From Luteimonas sp. MC1825 (GTDB lineage Bacteria > Pseudomonadota > Gammaproteobacteria > Xanthomonadales > Xanthomonadaceae): a DNA stretch of 64,000 bases. The stretch covers positions 248,001-312,000 of the forward strand of contig NZ_CP061714.1 of the NCBI RefSeq assembly GCF_014764385.1, written 5' to 3'. The position numbers were made by a program, and so were the translations under genes. The notes below the pieces were generated by a model. That model saw nothing but the letters and a program-made list of their open reading frames with translations. It had not been told where the DNA came from and did not search any database. Each line of letters starts with the position of its first letter. The first letter of the stretch is position 1. Shown piece after piece: positions 46,289 through 54,816 of the stretch.

Positions 46289-47422
46289 CTACAGGGATGG
46301 ATCGATCAGGTACTTTCCGCCGGTGGCCTTGCGTTCGTACTCGCGCAGGATGTCCAGGCTGAGTGCATCGCGCAGGCTGATGGTGCGCGTGTAGCGGCTG
46401 GCAAAGGTGGTGGTGAGTTCGTCCGCCACGCGCTGGCGCATCCGCGCCACGACCTCGCGTCCGGCCTTCTGCAGGAACGGGAACAGCAGCCACCCGCCGA
46501 CGCTCCAGGTGAAGCCGAACGTGCGGTTGAGCACCGTCGGTCCCATGTCCAGGCTGCCGTAGATGTAGACCTGCTTGGGCGCGTTGGAGCCGTAGGGGCT
46601 GTAGCCGGCGCCACTGCGATCGGCGCAGGCTTCCATTGCCTGCAGGATCTGCCCGGCCAGCGTGCCGCCGCCGATCGCGTCGAAGGCGATGGTGGCGCCG
46701 GTATCGCGGATGGCCTGCGTGAGTTCGGCCTGGAATCCGGGCGACGTGCTGTCGACCACATGCCGCGCACCCATGCCGCGCAGGAGCTCAGCCTGCGCCT
46801 CGCTGCGCACGATGTTGACCAGTGGAATGCCGTCCTTCAGGCAGATGCGGTTGAGCATCTGTCCGAGGTTGGATGCCGCGGCGGTGTGCACGATCGCGCG
46901 ATGGCCCTCGGCCTTCATGGTCTCGGTGAAGCCGAGCGCGGTCAGCGGGTTGACGAACATCGACGCGCCGTCGGACGCGTTGGCGAATTCCGGCAGCAGG
47001 ATGCAGTCGCGCGCCGGCAGCCTGCGCAGCTGCGCGTACATGCCGCCGCCGAGCATGCCGACCTTGCGGCCGAGGAACTTGCGCACGTTCCCGCCGGCCT
47101 TGACCACGGTGCCCGCACCCTCGTTGCCGACTGCAAGCGACTGGCCAAGGCGCGCCTGGATCGCGCCCAGGCGCTGGCCGGGAATGTCGACCAGCACCAC
47201 CGGACGCTCCGGCGTGCCTTCGCTGCGCGCGGTCGCCATGTCGGCCGGGCCGATCAGCAGGCCGAGGTCGGAGGGGTTGATGGGCGCGGCTTCCACCCGC
47301 ACCAGCAGTTCGTCGGGGCCCGGCTCACCGGGCGTGACGTCCTCCAGGCTCAGGCGCAGCTGGCCGTCGCCGGTCGCCAGCGAGCGCAGCTCCAGGCCAT
47401 GCAGTGGCGTGGTCCCGGTCAT
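46289..47422 (-). CDS. Zinc-type alcohol dehydrogenase-like NAD(P)H oxidoreductase
   Basis: 377 residues. A medium-chain dehydrogenase-like protein with the GroES-like start (EPGPDELLVRVEAAPINPSDL), a GNEGAGTVVKAGG block and a Rossmann domain (AIVHTAAASNLGQMLNRI). The catalytic-zinc ligands of classic ADHs are not evident, suggesting a quinone-reductase or enoyl-reductase-like role. The substrate is unknown. Its ATG overlaps (ATGA) the stop of a remnant glyoxalase-like gene. Confidence 0.85.
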   Translation of the reverse strand: MTGTTPLHGLELRSLATGDGQLRLSLEDVTPGEPGPDELLVRVEAAPINPSDLGLLIGPADMATARSEGTPERPVVLVDIPGQRLGAIQARLGQSLAVGNEGAGTVVKAGGNVRKFLGRKVGMLGGGMYAQLRRLPARDCILLPEFANASDGASMFVNPLTALGFTETMKAEGHRAIVHTAAASNLGQMLNRICLKDGIPLVNIVRSEAQAELLRGMGARHVVDSTSPGFQAELTQAIRDTGATIAFDAIGGGTLAGQILQAMEACADRSGAGYSPYGSNAPKQVYIYGSLDMGPTVLNRTFGFTWSVGGWLLFPFLQKAGREVVARMRQRVADELTTTFASRYTRTISLRDALSLDILREYERKATGGKYLIDPSL

Positions 47423-47586
47423 GGCTGCAATGCTCCGCCCGCATCCCTGGCGGCCCAAGGCTTGGGCTCGCAGAGCTCGACCTTGTTGCCATCCGGATCC
47501 ATGCGTTGCCGGTGCCACGCGGCCAGCGCCTCGCCGTCGCCCCTGCCCTTGAAGAACACGCCACCGATCCCGGTCACCTTCGCCAT
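47419..47586 (-). pseudogene. Remnant VOC/glyoxalase gene with internal in-frame deletion
   Basis: A 55-residue frame (MAKVTGIGGVFFKGRGDGEA...) whose start matches the N-terminus of VOC/glyoxalase-like proteins, which usually reads GIGGVFFK followed by a LAAWY motif (here ALAAWHRQR). It then jumps straight to the C-terminal family ending MDPDGNKVELCEP, a known closing motif (WDPDGNKxEL). The roughly 70-90 residues between are missing and no frame shift is needed to join the two. Its stop overlaps the start of the oxidoreductase gene. Fusion by deletion is the simplest reading. Confidence 0.7.
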
Positions 47587-47601
47587 CGTCATCTCCTGTG
47601 G

Positions 47602-49833
47602 TTATTGCGGGTCGTCCGGAGTCCCGGGTGCCTCGTCCCTGGGCAGGATCGCCGGGGTCAGCACCGAAGGGGTCGCGGTCTCCGACGAGAAGGTGAGGAA
47701 CGCGAGATGCGCCTCGTAGCGCTCCAGCACGTCGTCGATCACCTGCTGCCTGGTCAGGCCCATCAGATCGTAGCCGCCCGAGCCGGTCTGGGTGAACACC
47801 TCGAGCCGGTAGTAGACATCGGTCTCGCGCGACATGCGGCCACCGAACATCGGCACCGGCGCTTCGACGATGGCGGCCTGGTAGTGGAAGTCGCGGAATG
47901 CATCCATCGACACCCGCAGCACCGGCTCGTCGATGCCGTGCGTGTTGGCCAAGGTGCTGCGTTCCACCTGGTATCCCTGTCGTGCGAACTCCGCGGCGAC
48001 GTCGTCCAGCGCCGGGCGCACGGTGCGCTCGAGGAACTGCGCGACCTGGCGCAGCGACGGAAACGCGCGCATCTGTTCCAGCCGCTGCTTCCACGAGCGC
48101 TCCGGCACGTGGCCACCGGTCGAGGCCATCGACGGCCGGCGCAGCACCTGGCCCTCGCGCTCGGCGCGCTCCATGCGCAGCACCTTGTGGAACGACGCCA
48201 TCACCAGATACGCGATGATCGTCACCGGCAGCGCGAAGATCAGCGTCGCGTATTCCATCGTGGTCACGCCGCCAGCCAGCAGCATCGCCACCGTGAGCAC
48301 GGCGGTCAGCACGGCCCAGAAGATGCGCAGCCACTTCGGGCCGTCGTGCGAGGGATCCGGGATGGATGCGGAGAAGTTGGACATCACCATCGCGCCGGAG
48401 TTGGCGCTGGTGAGGTAGAACAGCAGCCCCGACAGCGTGGCCAGGCCGACCAGGAACATCGGCCCCGGGAACATCTGCAGCAGCGCATACCAGCCCTGCT
48501 CGGGGCTCGCGACCGCGAGTGCGGCGAAGTCCGTATTGCCCTGCAGCACCTGGAACAGCGCCGAATTTCCAAACAGCGAGACGATGATGAAGTCGCACAG
48601 CACCGGCGCGGTGATCGCCGCGATCACGAACTCGCGCAGCGTGCGCCCGCGCGAGATGCGTGCGAGGAACACGCCCACGAACGGCCCCCACGCCAGCCAG
48701 AACGCCCAGAAGAACAGCGTCCAGCCGCCCATCCAGTCGGCGCCGCCGGGCTCGTAGGCGAAGGTCTGCAGCGTGCGCGCCGGGAAGGTCACGATGAAGC
48801 GGCCGATGTTCTCCACCAGCGCGTTCAACAGGAATGCCGTCTGCCCGGTGACCAGGATGTACACCATCATGGCCAGCGCGCTCCACAGGTTCAGCTCGGA
48901 GATCACGCGGATGCCGCGGTCCACGCCCGACGTGGTTGCGGCGATGGTCAGCACCACCGCGCCGATGACAAGTGAGATCTGCAGCGGCAAACCCTGCTCA
49001 AGCCCGAAGATCAGCGCAAAGCCGACGTTCAACAGCACCACGCCGATGCCCATCGACGTGGCCACGCCCATCACCGTGCCGATCAGCGCGATGATGCTGA
49101 TGCCGTCGCCCAGCGGGCCGCGCACGCGCTTGCCGAGCAGCGGATAGAGCGCGGCGCGGATCGACAGCGGCATGCCCCAGCGGTAGGCGAAGTAGCCCAT
49201 CGCCATGCCCAGCAGCGCGTACATCGCCCAGCCGGCAATGCCGTAGTGGAACATCGTCCAGACCACCGCATCCTGCATCGCCGCGGCCGAAGAGCCGTCA
49301 CCCGATGGCGGATACAGGTACTGCACCACCGGCCCGGTCACCGAATAGAACAGCATGTCGATGCCGACGCCCGCGGCAAACAGCATCGCCACCCAGGTGC
49401 CGAGCTTGTACTGCGGCCGCGAATGATCGGGGCCGAGCCGCACATCGCCTTCCTTGGAAAACGCCACCCACAGGACGAAGCCGATCACCAGCGTCATCGT
49501 CAGCACGTAGTACCAGCCGAGGCTGGAGGCGATCCAGTTGACGGCGGCCAGCATGGACGTGCGCGCATGCGCCGGCACCAGGATGGTCCACGCCGAAAAG
49601 GCGAGGATCACCGCCGAGGAGATCAGCAGCACCGGCCAGTTGATGCTGGCCGTGCTGGTGTCCAGCAGTTCCTGCGGCCCCTTGCTGAGGTCGCTGCGCG
49701 ACACCGGCGCGTCGTCGTCGTGCGGGCGTTCGGGCCGGCGCTCGCTGCCACCGAAGCGGCTGCGCTCCAGCGGTGGCGGCTTCCCCGGCTGGCCGGCGTC
49801 AAAGGGCTCGTTCCCGGGTGGCTCGGTCGGCAT
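47602..49833 (-). CDS. betT: BCCT-family choline/glycine betaine transporter (BetT-like)
   Basis: 743 residues, about twelve membrane helices. The family signature is clear: MGGWTLFFWAFWLAWGPFVG then VFLARISRGRTLREFV, and the Gly-rich GVGIDMLFYSVTG helix. An unusually long N-terminal (about 60, Pro/Arg-rich) and C-terminal (about 200) cytoplasmic extension is typical of osmo-regulated BetT. It imports choline for betaine synthesis or osmoprotection. No betA/betB genes are next to it in this window. Confidence 0.9.
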   Translation of the reverse strand: MPTEPPGNEPFDAGQPGKPPPLERSRFGGSERRPERPHDDDAPVSRSDLSKGPQELLDTSTASINWPVLLISSAVILAFSAWTILVPAHARTSMLAAVNWIASSLGWYYVLTMTLVIGFVLWVAFSKEGDVRLGPDHSRPQYKLGTWVAMLFAAGVGIDMLFYSVTGPVVQYLYPPSGDGSSAAAMQDAVVWTMFHYGIAGWAMYALLGMAMGYFAYRWGMPLSIRAALYPLLGKRVRGPLGDGISIIALIGTVMGVATSMGIGVVLLNVGFALIFGLEQGLPLQISLVIGAVVLTIAATTSGVDRGIRVISELNLWSALAMMVYILVTGQTAFLLNALVENIGRFIVTFPARTLQTFAYEPGGADWMGGWTLFFWAFWLAWGPFVGVFLARISRGRTLREFVIAAITAPVLCDFIIVSLFGNSALFQVLQGNTDFAALAVASPEQGWYALLQMFPGPMFLVGLATLSGLLFYLTSANSGAMVMSNFSASIPDPSHDGPKWLRIFWAVLTAVLTVAMLLAGGVTTMEYATLIFALPVTIIAYLVMASFHKVLRMERAEREGQVLRRPSMASTGGHVPERSWKQRLEQMRAFPSLRQVAQFLERTVRPALDDVAAEFARQGYQVERSTLANTHGIDEPVLRVSMDAFRDFHYQAAIVEAPVPMFGGRMSRETDVYYRLEVFTQTGSGGYDLMGLTRQQVIDDVLERYEAHLAFLTFSSETATPSVLTPAILPRDEAPGTPDDPQ

Positions 49834-49943
49834 GCGCGCGCTCCATGGCCAGGCTCCGCAGCCGCCCGCGGCGAACCGGCATGGCGATGATGACCAACGG
49901 AAAGATCATCCGGCGTGAATGGTGGGCGGTCAGGCCGGTCGCG

Positions 49944-50474
49944 TCACGCTGGCCGGCAGACCGCGTAGACATGCTCCGTGCACGGCTCGCCCGCGGACAC
50001 CACGTTGCGCGTTTCCACCTTTTCCATGCCCACCCGTTCCAGCAGGCGGATCGACGCCAGGTTGCGCACATCGGCAATCCCGACCACCCGTTGCGCGGGC
50101 GTGTGCGCGAAGACCATCGCGATCGCCTCCCTGACCGCCGCCGTCGCCAGCCCACGCCCCTGCGCCGCGCGGCTGAGCGTGAATCCGATCTCCAGCCTGG
50201 TGGCGTCGCTGGAGAGCAACAGGCCGATGTCACCGATCAGCGCCTGGTCGCTGGCCTGCGCAATGCCGATCTGGCACCACACCCCGGGCCGCAGCAGGTC
50301 CGCCGCGCCCATGTGGCGCAGGAACTCGCGGGCGTCATCGTCCGGCGTGGGCGCCCAGCCCTGGAAGCGGCCGAGTTCCGCGTCCTGGCGATAGGCCTGG
50401 AAGGCGCGGAGGTCGGAAGGCGCCAGCCTGCGGAGCATCGCGTCGCCGGCCATGCGGGGCAGGGGGTCGGCCAT
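49944..50474 (-). CDS. GNAT-family acetyltransferase (RimJ/RimL-like)
   Basis: 176 residues. N-terminal MLRRLAPSDLRAFQAYRQD, then ALIGDIGLLLSS, the acetyl-CoA-binding RAAQGRGLATAAVREAIA (Q/RxxGxG/A) and ASIRLLERVGMEKVE. This layout is that of the N-acetyltransferases acting on ribosomal proteins or small molecules. The substrate is unknown. A second ATG at 50453 is possible. Confidence 0.85.
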   Translation of the reverse strand: MADPLPRMAGDAMLRRLAPSDLRAFQAYRQDAELGRFQGWAPTPDDDAREFLRHMGAADLLRPGVWCQIGIAQASDQALIGDIGLLLSSDATRLEIGFTLSRAAQGRGLATAAVREAIAMVFAHTPAQRVVGIADVRNLASIRLLERVGMEKVETRNVVSAGEPCTEHVYAVCRPA

Positions 50475-50503
50475 CGCGTCGCGTCGGGGCCTTCGGGTGT
50501 GGA

Positions 50504-50941
50504 TCAGACCGCTGCGCGCCGCCGCTGCGGAACCAGCGCGGCGACGATGCGATGCCCCAGCCAGGCCATCGGCAGGTAGGCCACGACAAGGTCGAGCGCG
50601 CTGAACCACACCGGTGCCGGCAGCATCACCACGCTCGCAATACCGCCCAGCAGGAACGCCACGCCCACCGCCCACGCGGGGCCGGACGTGCGGGCAGGTG
50701 CAAGCAGGGTGGCCACCATTGCCCCCGCCAGCGTGCCGAGCGCATGCGCCAGGAACGGGAAGGTGAAGTGGCGCGGCTCGAACAGCGGCAGCGACGCCCT
50801 GAGGCCCTCGGCGGTGGTGGTGTCGGCGCCGCCGGGCAGCGGCATGACGCTGGCGCCCAGGCTGATCAGGCCCATGTTGACCACGCTGCCCACGACCAGG
50901 CCGATGACCGTTGCCGCGATGAGATGGAGTGCCCTGCGCAT
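50504..50941 (-). CDS. Hypothetical small inner-membrane protein
   Basis: 145 residues from ATG 50941 with AAGGGAG six to eleven bases upstream (MRRALHLIAATVIGLVVGS). Four hydrophobic helices are predicted (about 5-28, 66-88, 93-112, 114-135). No domain is recognised. It is divergent to the lipocalin gene. Confidence 0.7.
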   Translation of the reverse strand: MRRALHLIAATVIGLVVGSVVNMGLISLGASVMPLPGGADTTTAEGLRASLPLFEPRHFTFPFLAHALGTLAGAMVATLLAPARTSGPAWAVGVAFLLGGIASVVMLPAPVWFSALDLVVAYLPMAWLGHRIVAALVPQRRRAAV

Positions 50942-51075
50942 CGTGGATCTCCCTTTGCGTACCGTTGCGAACGCCAAGTATGTCGCCTGGCGGCCGCCGT
51001 GGCAGCGGCCACTTCATGCCATCGACACGGCGGCTATGCGATTTCACCCTGCCCCTTGGTCAAGGATTCCGCCCC

Positions 51076-51615
51076 ATGCGACATGCAGCCCTCATCCTCA
51101 CCGCGCTTGCCCTGTCGGCGGGCGTCTCCGGCACGGCGCGCGCGCAGCCGGTCGAGGCCGTGCCGTCGGTGGACCTCGCGCGCTATGCCGGCACCTGGTA
51201 CGAGCAGGCACACCTGCCGCTGTTCTTCCAGCGCAACTGCGTGGCCAACACCACGGCCAACTACACCCTGCGCGACGACGGGCGCATCGATGTCGTCAAC
51301 CAGTGCGACGACGCCAGGGGCAAGCGCACCGAGGCGCGCGGCATCGCCCGGAAAGTGGACGGCAGCACCTCGAAGCTCCAGGTGCGGTTTGCGCCGGCGT
51401 TCCTGTCGTTCCTGCCCGCGGTCTGGGGCGATTACTGGGTCATCGGCCTGGACCCGGAGTACCAGTGGGCCATCGTCGGCACCCCGGACCGGAAGTACCT
51501 GTGGTTCCTGACGCGTGAACAGGTCATCGCACAGGATGCGCTGGATGCGCTGGTCGCAAAGGCGAACGCCATGGGCTACGACACGTCGCGCCTGATCCAC
51601 ACGGCACAGCGCTGA
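51076..51615 (+). CDS. blc: Bacterial lipocalin (Blc-like)
   Basis: 179 residues from ATG 51076 with AAGGA nine bases upstream. A signal peptide (cleaved near ARAQ-PVEA; no lipobox Cys) precedes the lipocalin fold: DLARYAGTWYEQAHLP (GxW motif), VVNQCDDARGKRTEARG and the closing YWVIGLDPEYQWAIVGTPDR. Blc binds lipids such as lysophospholipids in the envelope. Here the protein is soluble/periplasmic instead of lipid-anchored. Confidence 0.92.
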   Translation: MRHAALILTALALSAGVSGTARAQPVEAVPSVDLARYAGTWYEQAHLPLFFQRNCVANTTANYTLRDDGRIDVVNQCDDARGKRTEARGIARKVDGSTSKLQVRFAPAFLSFLPAVWGDYWVIGLDPEYQWAIVGTPDRKYLWFLTREQVIAQDALDALVAKANAMGYDTSRLIHTAQR

Positions 51616-51653
51616 CGCAGCAGCCGCGCCAAGCCATTTCCAGTCGCTCGTTC

Positions 51654-52109
51654 CTACTCGGCGAACACCGACTTCATCTTTGCCTCGTCAACGTACTTGA
51701 TGAAGTTCTGCGACTCCGCCTCGACTTTGGGATCGGCGAGCAGGGTGGTCATGGCGATCTCACCGAGCACCTTGAAGCTGTTGCCTATCGCCGCCGTACC
51801 CTCGTACTTCACGGCCTTGGCCGTTTCGTCCCTGCACGAATCCGTAAGCAGCATCTCAAAAACGCCCGCCGCCGCCTCCGATACGTTTGCCCTGTCTGAA
51901 TCGCTAATCGTTGCGATCGCAGCTGCGCTCGGGTGGACCGACATCACCGAGAAGATCCACTTCGCCAACTCGATCTTGTCGGCGTCGCTTGTCTTCGTGA
52001 CCAGGCATCTGGAGAGGTCATCGCTGTAGATGCCCGCGTTGGCGGCTCCGGGGAGCAGCATCGCGGCGACCAGCGAGAGGGCGACCGAAAATCCGACGAT
52101 TGAGCGCAT
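51654..52109 (-). CDS. Hypothetical secreted protein
   Basis: 151 residues from ATG 52109 (GGAG eight bases upstream). Signal peptide (MRSIVGFSVALSLVAAMLL... cut near ANA-GIYSD). The mature part is mostly helical, with two Cys (SRCLVT, DSCRDE), and no recognised domain. The codon use is less GC-biased than neighbours, matching the start of the accessory block. Confidence 0.65.
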   Translation of the reverse strand: MRSIVGFSVALSLVAAMLLPGAANAGIYSDDLSRCLVTKTSDADKIELAKWIFSVMSVHPSAAAIATISDSDRANVSEAAAGVFEMLLTDSCRDETAKAVKYEGTAAIGNSFKVLGEIAMTTLLADPKVEAESQNFIKYVDEAKMKSVFAE

Positions 52110-52388
52110 TCCATTGACTCCGCGATCCAAAGGGTTGACGGAGTTTATCGCCCGGCTCAAGCGGTGTCGCGAAGCAGTCGAGGCGTCAGCGTGGTCTCCG
52201 GATGGCCTCGACATGCGCGAGCGCCCCACCGTACCCGCCTTCTTCCGACGCCCGCAATTGGACTGGAACCCGCACCGGCTTCAGGCCCGCCCCATCGAAC
52301 AGGTCAGCCGGTGTTGACCGCGTCCTGTGCCGGACCTCCGGACCCAATGGCAGGAGCTGCGCACCCGCCGTTGGAGGTACCGGAGGTG

Positions 52389-52916
52389 TCATTCCGTCCG
52401 TCGCGCGATGGTGCCTCGCACCGCGGCATGGATGAAATCGCGCTTCGCGTCGGTGTAACCCGCACGGTCATCACCGAACACCCCGGCCAGGTGCTGCTTC
52501 AACGCAGCGTAGCGCCCGGCAAGCGCTGCATCGCTGCGGAGGAGGTCGCGAAACCGCAGCTGCTCGCGCCAGATGGTGCCGCCCATGACGACACCATGCA
52601 GATGGAAATGACGCGGCCGCATGACAGGCTTGGCAAGGAAGCGACGGTCCGGGATCTCGGCTTCGTGCCGGGCGACATATTCGTAGCCAACACGCTCCAG
52701 CGCCGGTATCAGGCGCTCGATGTCGGCGAGGGAGTCCGCACCCAGCATCATGTCGATGACGGGTTTTGCGGACAGTCCCGGAACCGCGGTGCTGCCGATG
52801 TGCTCGAGCACGAAGTGCCGTGGCAGCACCGATGCCAGGGCCTTCGACTCCTCATGGAACCTGACCGGCCACTGGTCGTTGTAGGCGGCGATGACAACGG
52901 GGGCGCGGTGGGCCAT
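52389..52916 (-). CDS. GrpB/UPF0157-family nucleotidyltransferase-like protein
   Basis: 175 residues, near the normal length. Contains the family hallmarks HIGSTAVPGLSAKPVIDMML and RHFHLHGVVMGG, with EQLRFRDLLRSD. The fold is nucleotidyltransferase-like; members are often called dephospho-CoA kinase/GrpB proteins but the reaction is not settled. It sits in the mildly AT-shifted region next to the cassette array. No attC site follows it. Confidence 0.85.
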   Translation of the reverse strand: MAHRAPVVIAAYNDQWPVRFHEESKALASVLPRHFVLEHIGSTAVPGLSAKPVIDMMLGADSLADIERLIPALERVGYEYVARHEAEIPDRRFLAKPVMRPRHFHLHGVVMGGTIWREQLRFRDLLRSDAALAGRYAALKQHLAGVFGDDRAGYTDAKRDFIHAAVRGTIARRTE

Positions 52917-52934
52917 GTGGATGCGGTACGCAGC

Positions 52935-53231
52935 TCAGCCCAAGAGCCAGGCCGCGCCGGCCAGGTTGAAGACGACCGTCGCCCAGAAGGTGAGCTGGAA
53001 GGATTGCTTGGCGGTCTTGTGGCGATACCGTTGCTGGGCGATCAACGCTCCCGGCCAACCGCCAAGGAGGTCAACGAGGTGCAGCGTGGCTTCGGGCGTG
53101 CGTTGCGCATCGCGCCTGGCCGCCAGCTTGTCCGAGCGGTACATGAGGTACGACAGCACGCTCAGTGCAAGGTATCCGGCAAGCAGCAACACCGGAATAA
53201 CCATCCATGTAACAGATTTCCCCATGGTCAT
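52935..53231 (-). CDS. DUF1294-family membrane protein
   Basis: 98 residues from ATG 53231 (an ATG at 53225 is equal in merit). Two to three membrane helices with the DUF1294 motif SYLMYRSDKLAARRDAQRTPE and the characteristic LLGGWPGALIAQQRYRHKTAK. A cold-shock domain often precedes DUF1294 but is absent here. Function unknown. Confidence 0.82.
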   Translation of the reverse strand: MTMGKSVTWMVIPVLLLAGYLALSVLSYLMYRSDKLAARRDAQRTPEATLHLVDLLGGWPGALIAQQRYRHKTAKQSFQLTFWATVVFNLAGAAWLLG

Positions 53232-53260
53232 CCCAAAGCAATGGTCGTATTCAGACAAAG

Positions 53261-53324
53261 AAATTGACGCGAGATTGAGCGGCTCGAAGAGCTACGCGGG
53301 TTGTTGCACTTCGCGTGTTAATTC
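53261..53324. repeat. Imperfect inverted repeat after the cupin gene
   Basis: AAATTGACGCGA (53261-53272) pairs imperfectly with TTCGCGTGTTAATTC (53310-53324). It lies where an attC would be expected if the cupin were a cassette, but it does not satisfy the core consensus. It may be a terminator or a decayed recombination site. Confidence 0.3.
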
Positions 53325-53338
53325 ACCTGCCACTGGCG

Positions 53339-53830
53339 TCATGGCGTACTGCTCTCTGCTGTCTGGAGCGGGTTGGCTGCAACTGGCTTGAAGGTGTAAT
53401 TAGCACTATCAAATACTGCCGTGAGCGATAAGGGTGTCGACCCAGCATTGATGAACGTGTGAGGCGTGTTTGCCGGAACACGAAGAATGTATGGGGCGGA
53501 CACAACAAACGTCTCATCGCCAATCACATACGACATCGTTCCCGAAGTGAGAACGTGCGCCTCCTCACTCTCGTGAGTGTGCAGTGGAGGTCCTCCACCA
53601 GGTGAGGTCTCGGTGAGAATGAAGGAAAGCCCCTTGAAGCCGTGCTCATTTCCCTTCAAGAGATGAATCTTCTCGCCCTTTCCGGCCTCAATGATCGTCA
53701 TCTCCTCGAGCTTGACTACGTAATCGCTCGAAGGATCTGTAGATGTAGGATTGGATTCTCCATGTCGCTTATCGTCGTGTCCGTAAGTAGCGAATGGAAT
53801 CGCAACGAGCACCAGCGTCAGCATTTTCAT
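53339..53830 (-). CDS. Secreted cupin-domain protein
   Basis: 163 residues from ATG 53830 (CGGAG upstream), with a signal peptide (MKMLTLVLVAIPFATYG-HD). A single beta-barrel cupin (about 50-150) holds the first motif GGGPPLHTHESEEAHVLTSG and second motif VPANTPHTFINAG; the His/Glu set would bind one metal. The function is unknown. It lies directly beside attC site A, on the same strand as the cassettes, so it may be the oldest cassette of the array. Confidence 0.8.
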   Translation of the reverse strand: MKMLTLVLVAIPFATYGHDDKRHGESNPTSTDPSSDYVVKLEEMTIIEAGKGEKIHLLKGNEHGFKGLSFILTETSPGGGPPLHTHESEEAHVLTSGTMSYVIGDETFVVSAPYILRVPANTPHTFINAGSTPLSLTAVFDSANYTFKPVAANPLQTAESSTP

Positions 53831-53856
53831 GCACGGTCTCCGAATGGTTCCAGTGG

Positions 53857-53970
53857 CACCTAACACCTAAGTTAAGCCGCGCCGCAGCGGGGCGTGAAGC
53901 ACATGGCAAGCTGTACCTGCCATGTGGTTTGCGCCCCGATGCGGTGTCGGCTTGAACGCATTGTTAGGTG
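53857..53970 (-). repeat. Integron recombination site attC (site A)
   Basis: Bounded by CACCTAAC and GTTAGGTG core motifs. Inner L-boxes TTAAGCCG (53872-53879) and CGGCTTGAA (53948-53956). The extra base in CGGCTTGAA, read on the minus strand as TTCAAGCCG, marks minus-strand array polarity. Arms CGCCGCAGCGGGGCG and CGCCCCGATGCGGTG pair, topped by a CACATGGCA/TGCCATGTG hairpin. Confidence 0.9.
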
Positions 53971-54284
53971 CGCCCGCCGGACGTGTCAGACGCGAACTCT
54001 TTCACACCAGCAGCAGCGAGCTGTGCCCGTGCCTCCGGATCCTCCGCCACCACACGGTGAAGCGTATGAAACACGTATGTGCGGCACAAGCCTGGCCAAG
54101 CGACCAGCAGGTAGACCGCGCCTGCAGCCAGCCAGTCAGTTCGGGCCAAAGGCTTCCAGCCAGTGAAGTGTGCTGCGGCGGTGTAGCCAAGGACCAACAA
54201 GAGCACCCAGCGAAACCACACCCAGAAGCGAGTTCCCCACAGCACGTTCTTGAAATGACGGACTTCGGATGCCGTTAGTTTCAC
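53964..54284 (-). CDS. Cassette-encoded small membrane protein
   Basis: 106 residues starting at GTG 54284, which is supported by GGAGG six bases upstream. Two membrane helices (about 24-43 and 50-68; WVLLLVLGYTAAA, WLAAGAVYLLVAW). The stop TAA lies within the attC core. No family recognised. Typical integron cassette product. Confidence 0.7.
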   Translation of the reverse strand: MKLTASEVRHFKNVLWGTRFWVWFRWVLLLVLGYTAAAHFTGWKPLARTDWLAAGAVYLLVAWPGLCRTYVFHTLHRVVAEDPEARAQLAAAGVKEFASDTSGGRT

Positions 54285-54312
54285 TTCATGCCTCCATGCG
54301 GTGCGATAGCGC

Positions 54313-54424
54313 GCCTAACGCCAGAGTTAAGCCGAGACGCGCAGTGGAGCGAAGCACATGGCAAGCTTTACCTGCCATGTGGTTTGCGTAACGAAGCGGC
54401 TTCGGCTTGAACGACTTGTTAGGC
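54313..54424 (-). repeat. Integron recombination site attC (site B)
   Basis: Core motifs GCCTAAC and GTTAGGC bound 112 bases. The body differs from sites A, D and E mainly in the paired GC-rich arms (GAGACGCGCAGTGGAGCG and the matching side GCGTAACGAAGCGGC) but keeps the ACATGGCA hairpin tip. Confidence 0.88.
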
Positions 54425-54742
54425 GGCAGCTGGCCCGGATGGTGCACTCACCGACCCGACACCCTGCAGCCCAACCCCTGAGCCGAACACTACAACACCT
54501 TGAGCCGATCTGGCCGTGCCGCTCGGTCGTTTCGCGATGTGGTCTGCGGCAGGCGTGCGAACCGCTGGGACGAGCGACTGTTGCCGAAGCTGAGGCTGCT
54601 CGGCAGCCACGAATACTCATGGGCACGATGTTGGCGCGGAGCCGGTTGCCGGCCTGGGCGATTCTCAACGAAGCGACCCTGCGAGCTGGCCAGGACTGTC
54701 CGAAGAGCAACCCGCGATGTGCGAGCGGGCTTGCCCAGTGAC
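54425..54742. other. Cassette interior with no convincing gene
   Basis: This stretch between attC sites B and C holds only weak frames. A GTG-started minus-strand frame of 63 residues (54419-54610) ends in the attC core, as cassette ORFs do, but has no ribosome site and no recognisable product. Other frames read straight through both attC sites. It may be a non-coding or decayed cassette. Confidence 0.5.
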
Positions 54743-54802
54743 GCCTAACGCCAGAATTAAGCCGTGCCGCGAAGCGGCATCGGCTTGAATGAACTGTTAG
54801 GG
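54743..54802 (-). repeat. Integron recombination site attC (site C, compact type)
   Basis: 60 bases, GCCTAAC to GTTAGGG, with TTAAGCCG/CGGCTTGAA inner boxes and a short CGTGCCGCG/AAGCGGCAT centre. This is the 59-base-element size found in mobile integrons, unlike the 112-base neighbours. Confidence 0.85.
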
Positions 54803-54816
54803 CGCACCTGCACAAG

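Noticed and set aside
53901..53927. CACATGGCA/TGCCATGTG hairpins taken as terminators
   Set aside because: They recur inside every long attC site, forming the tip of the recombination hairpin.
53894..54166. Plus-strand ORF (MKHMASCTCHVV...) and its sisters at 53922-54278, 55205-55426 and 55233-55598
   Set aside because: Their first 30-40 codons are the attC sequence itself, repeated with every site, and the frames run against cassette polarity.
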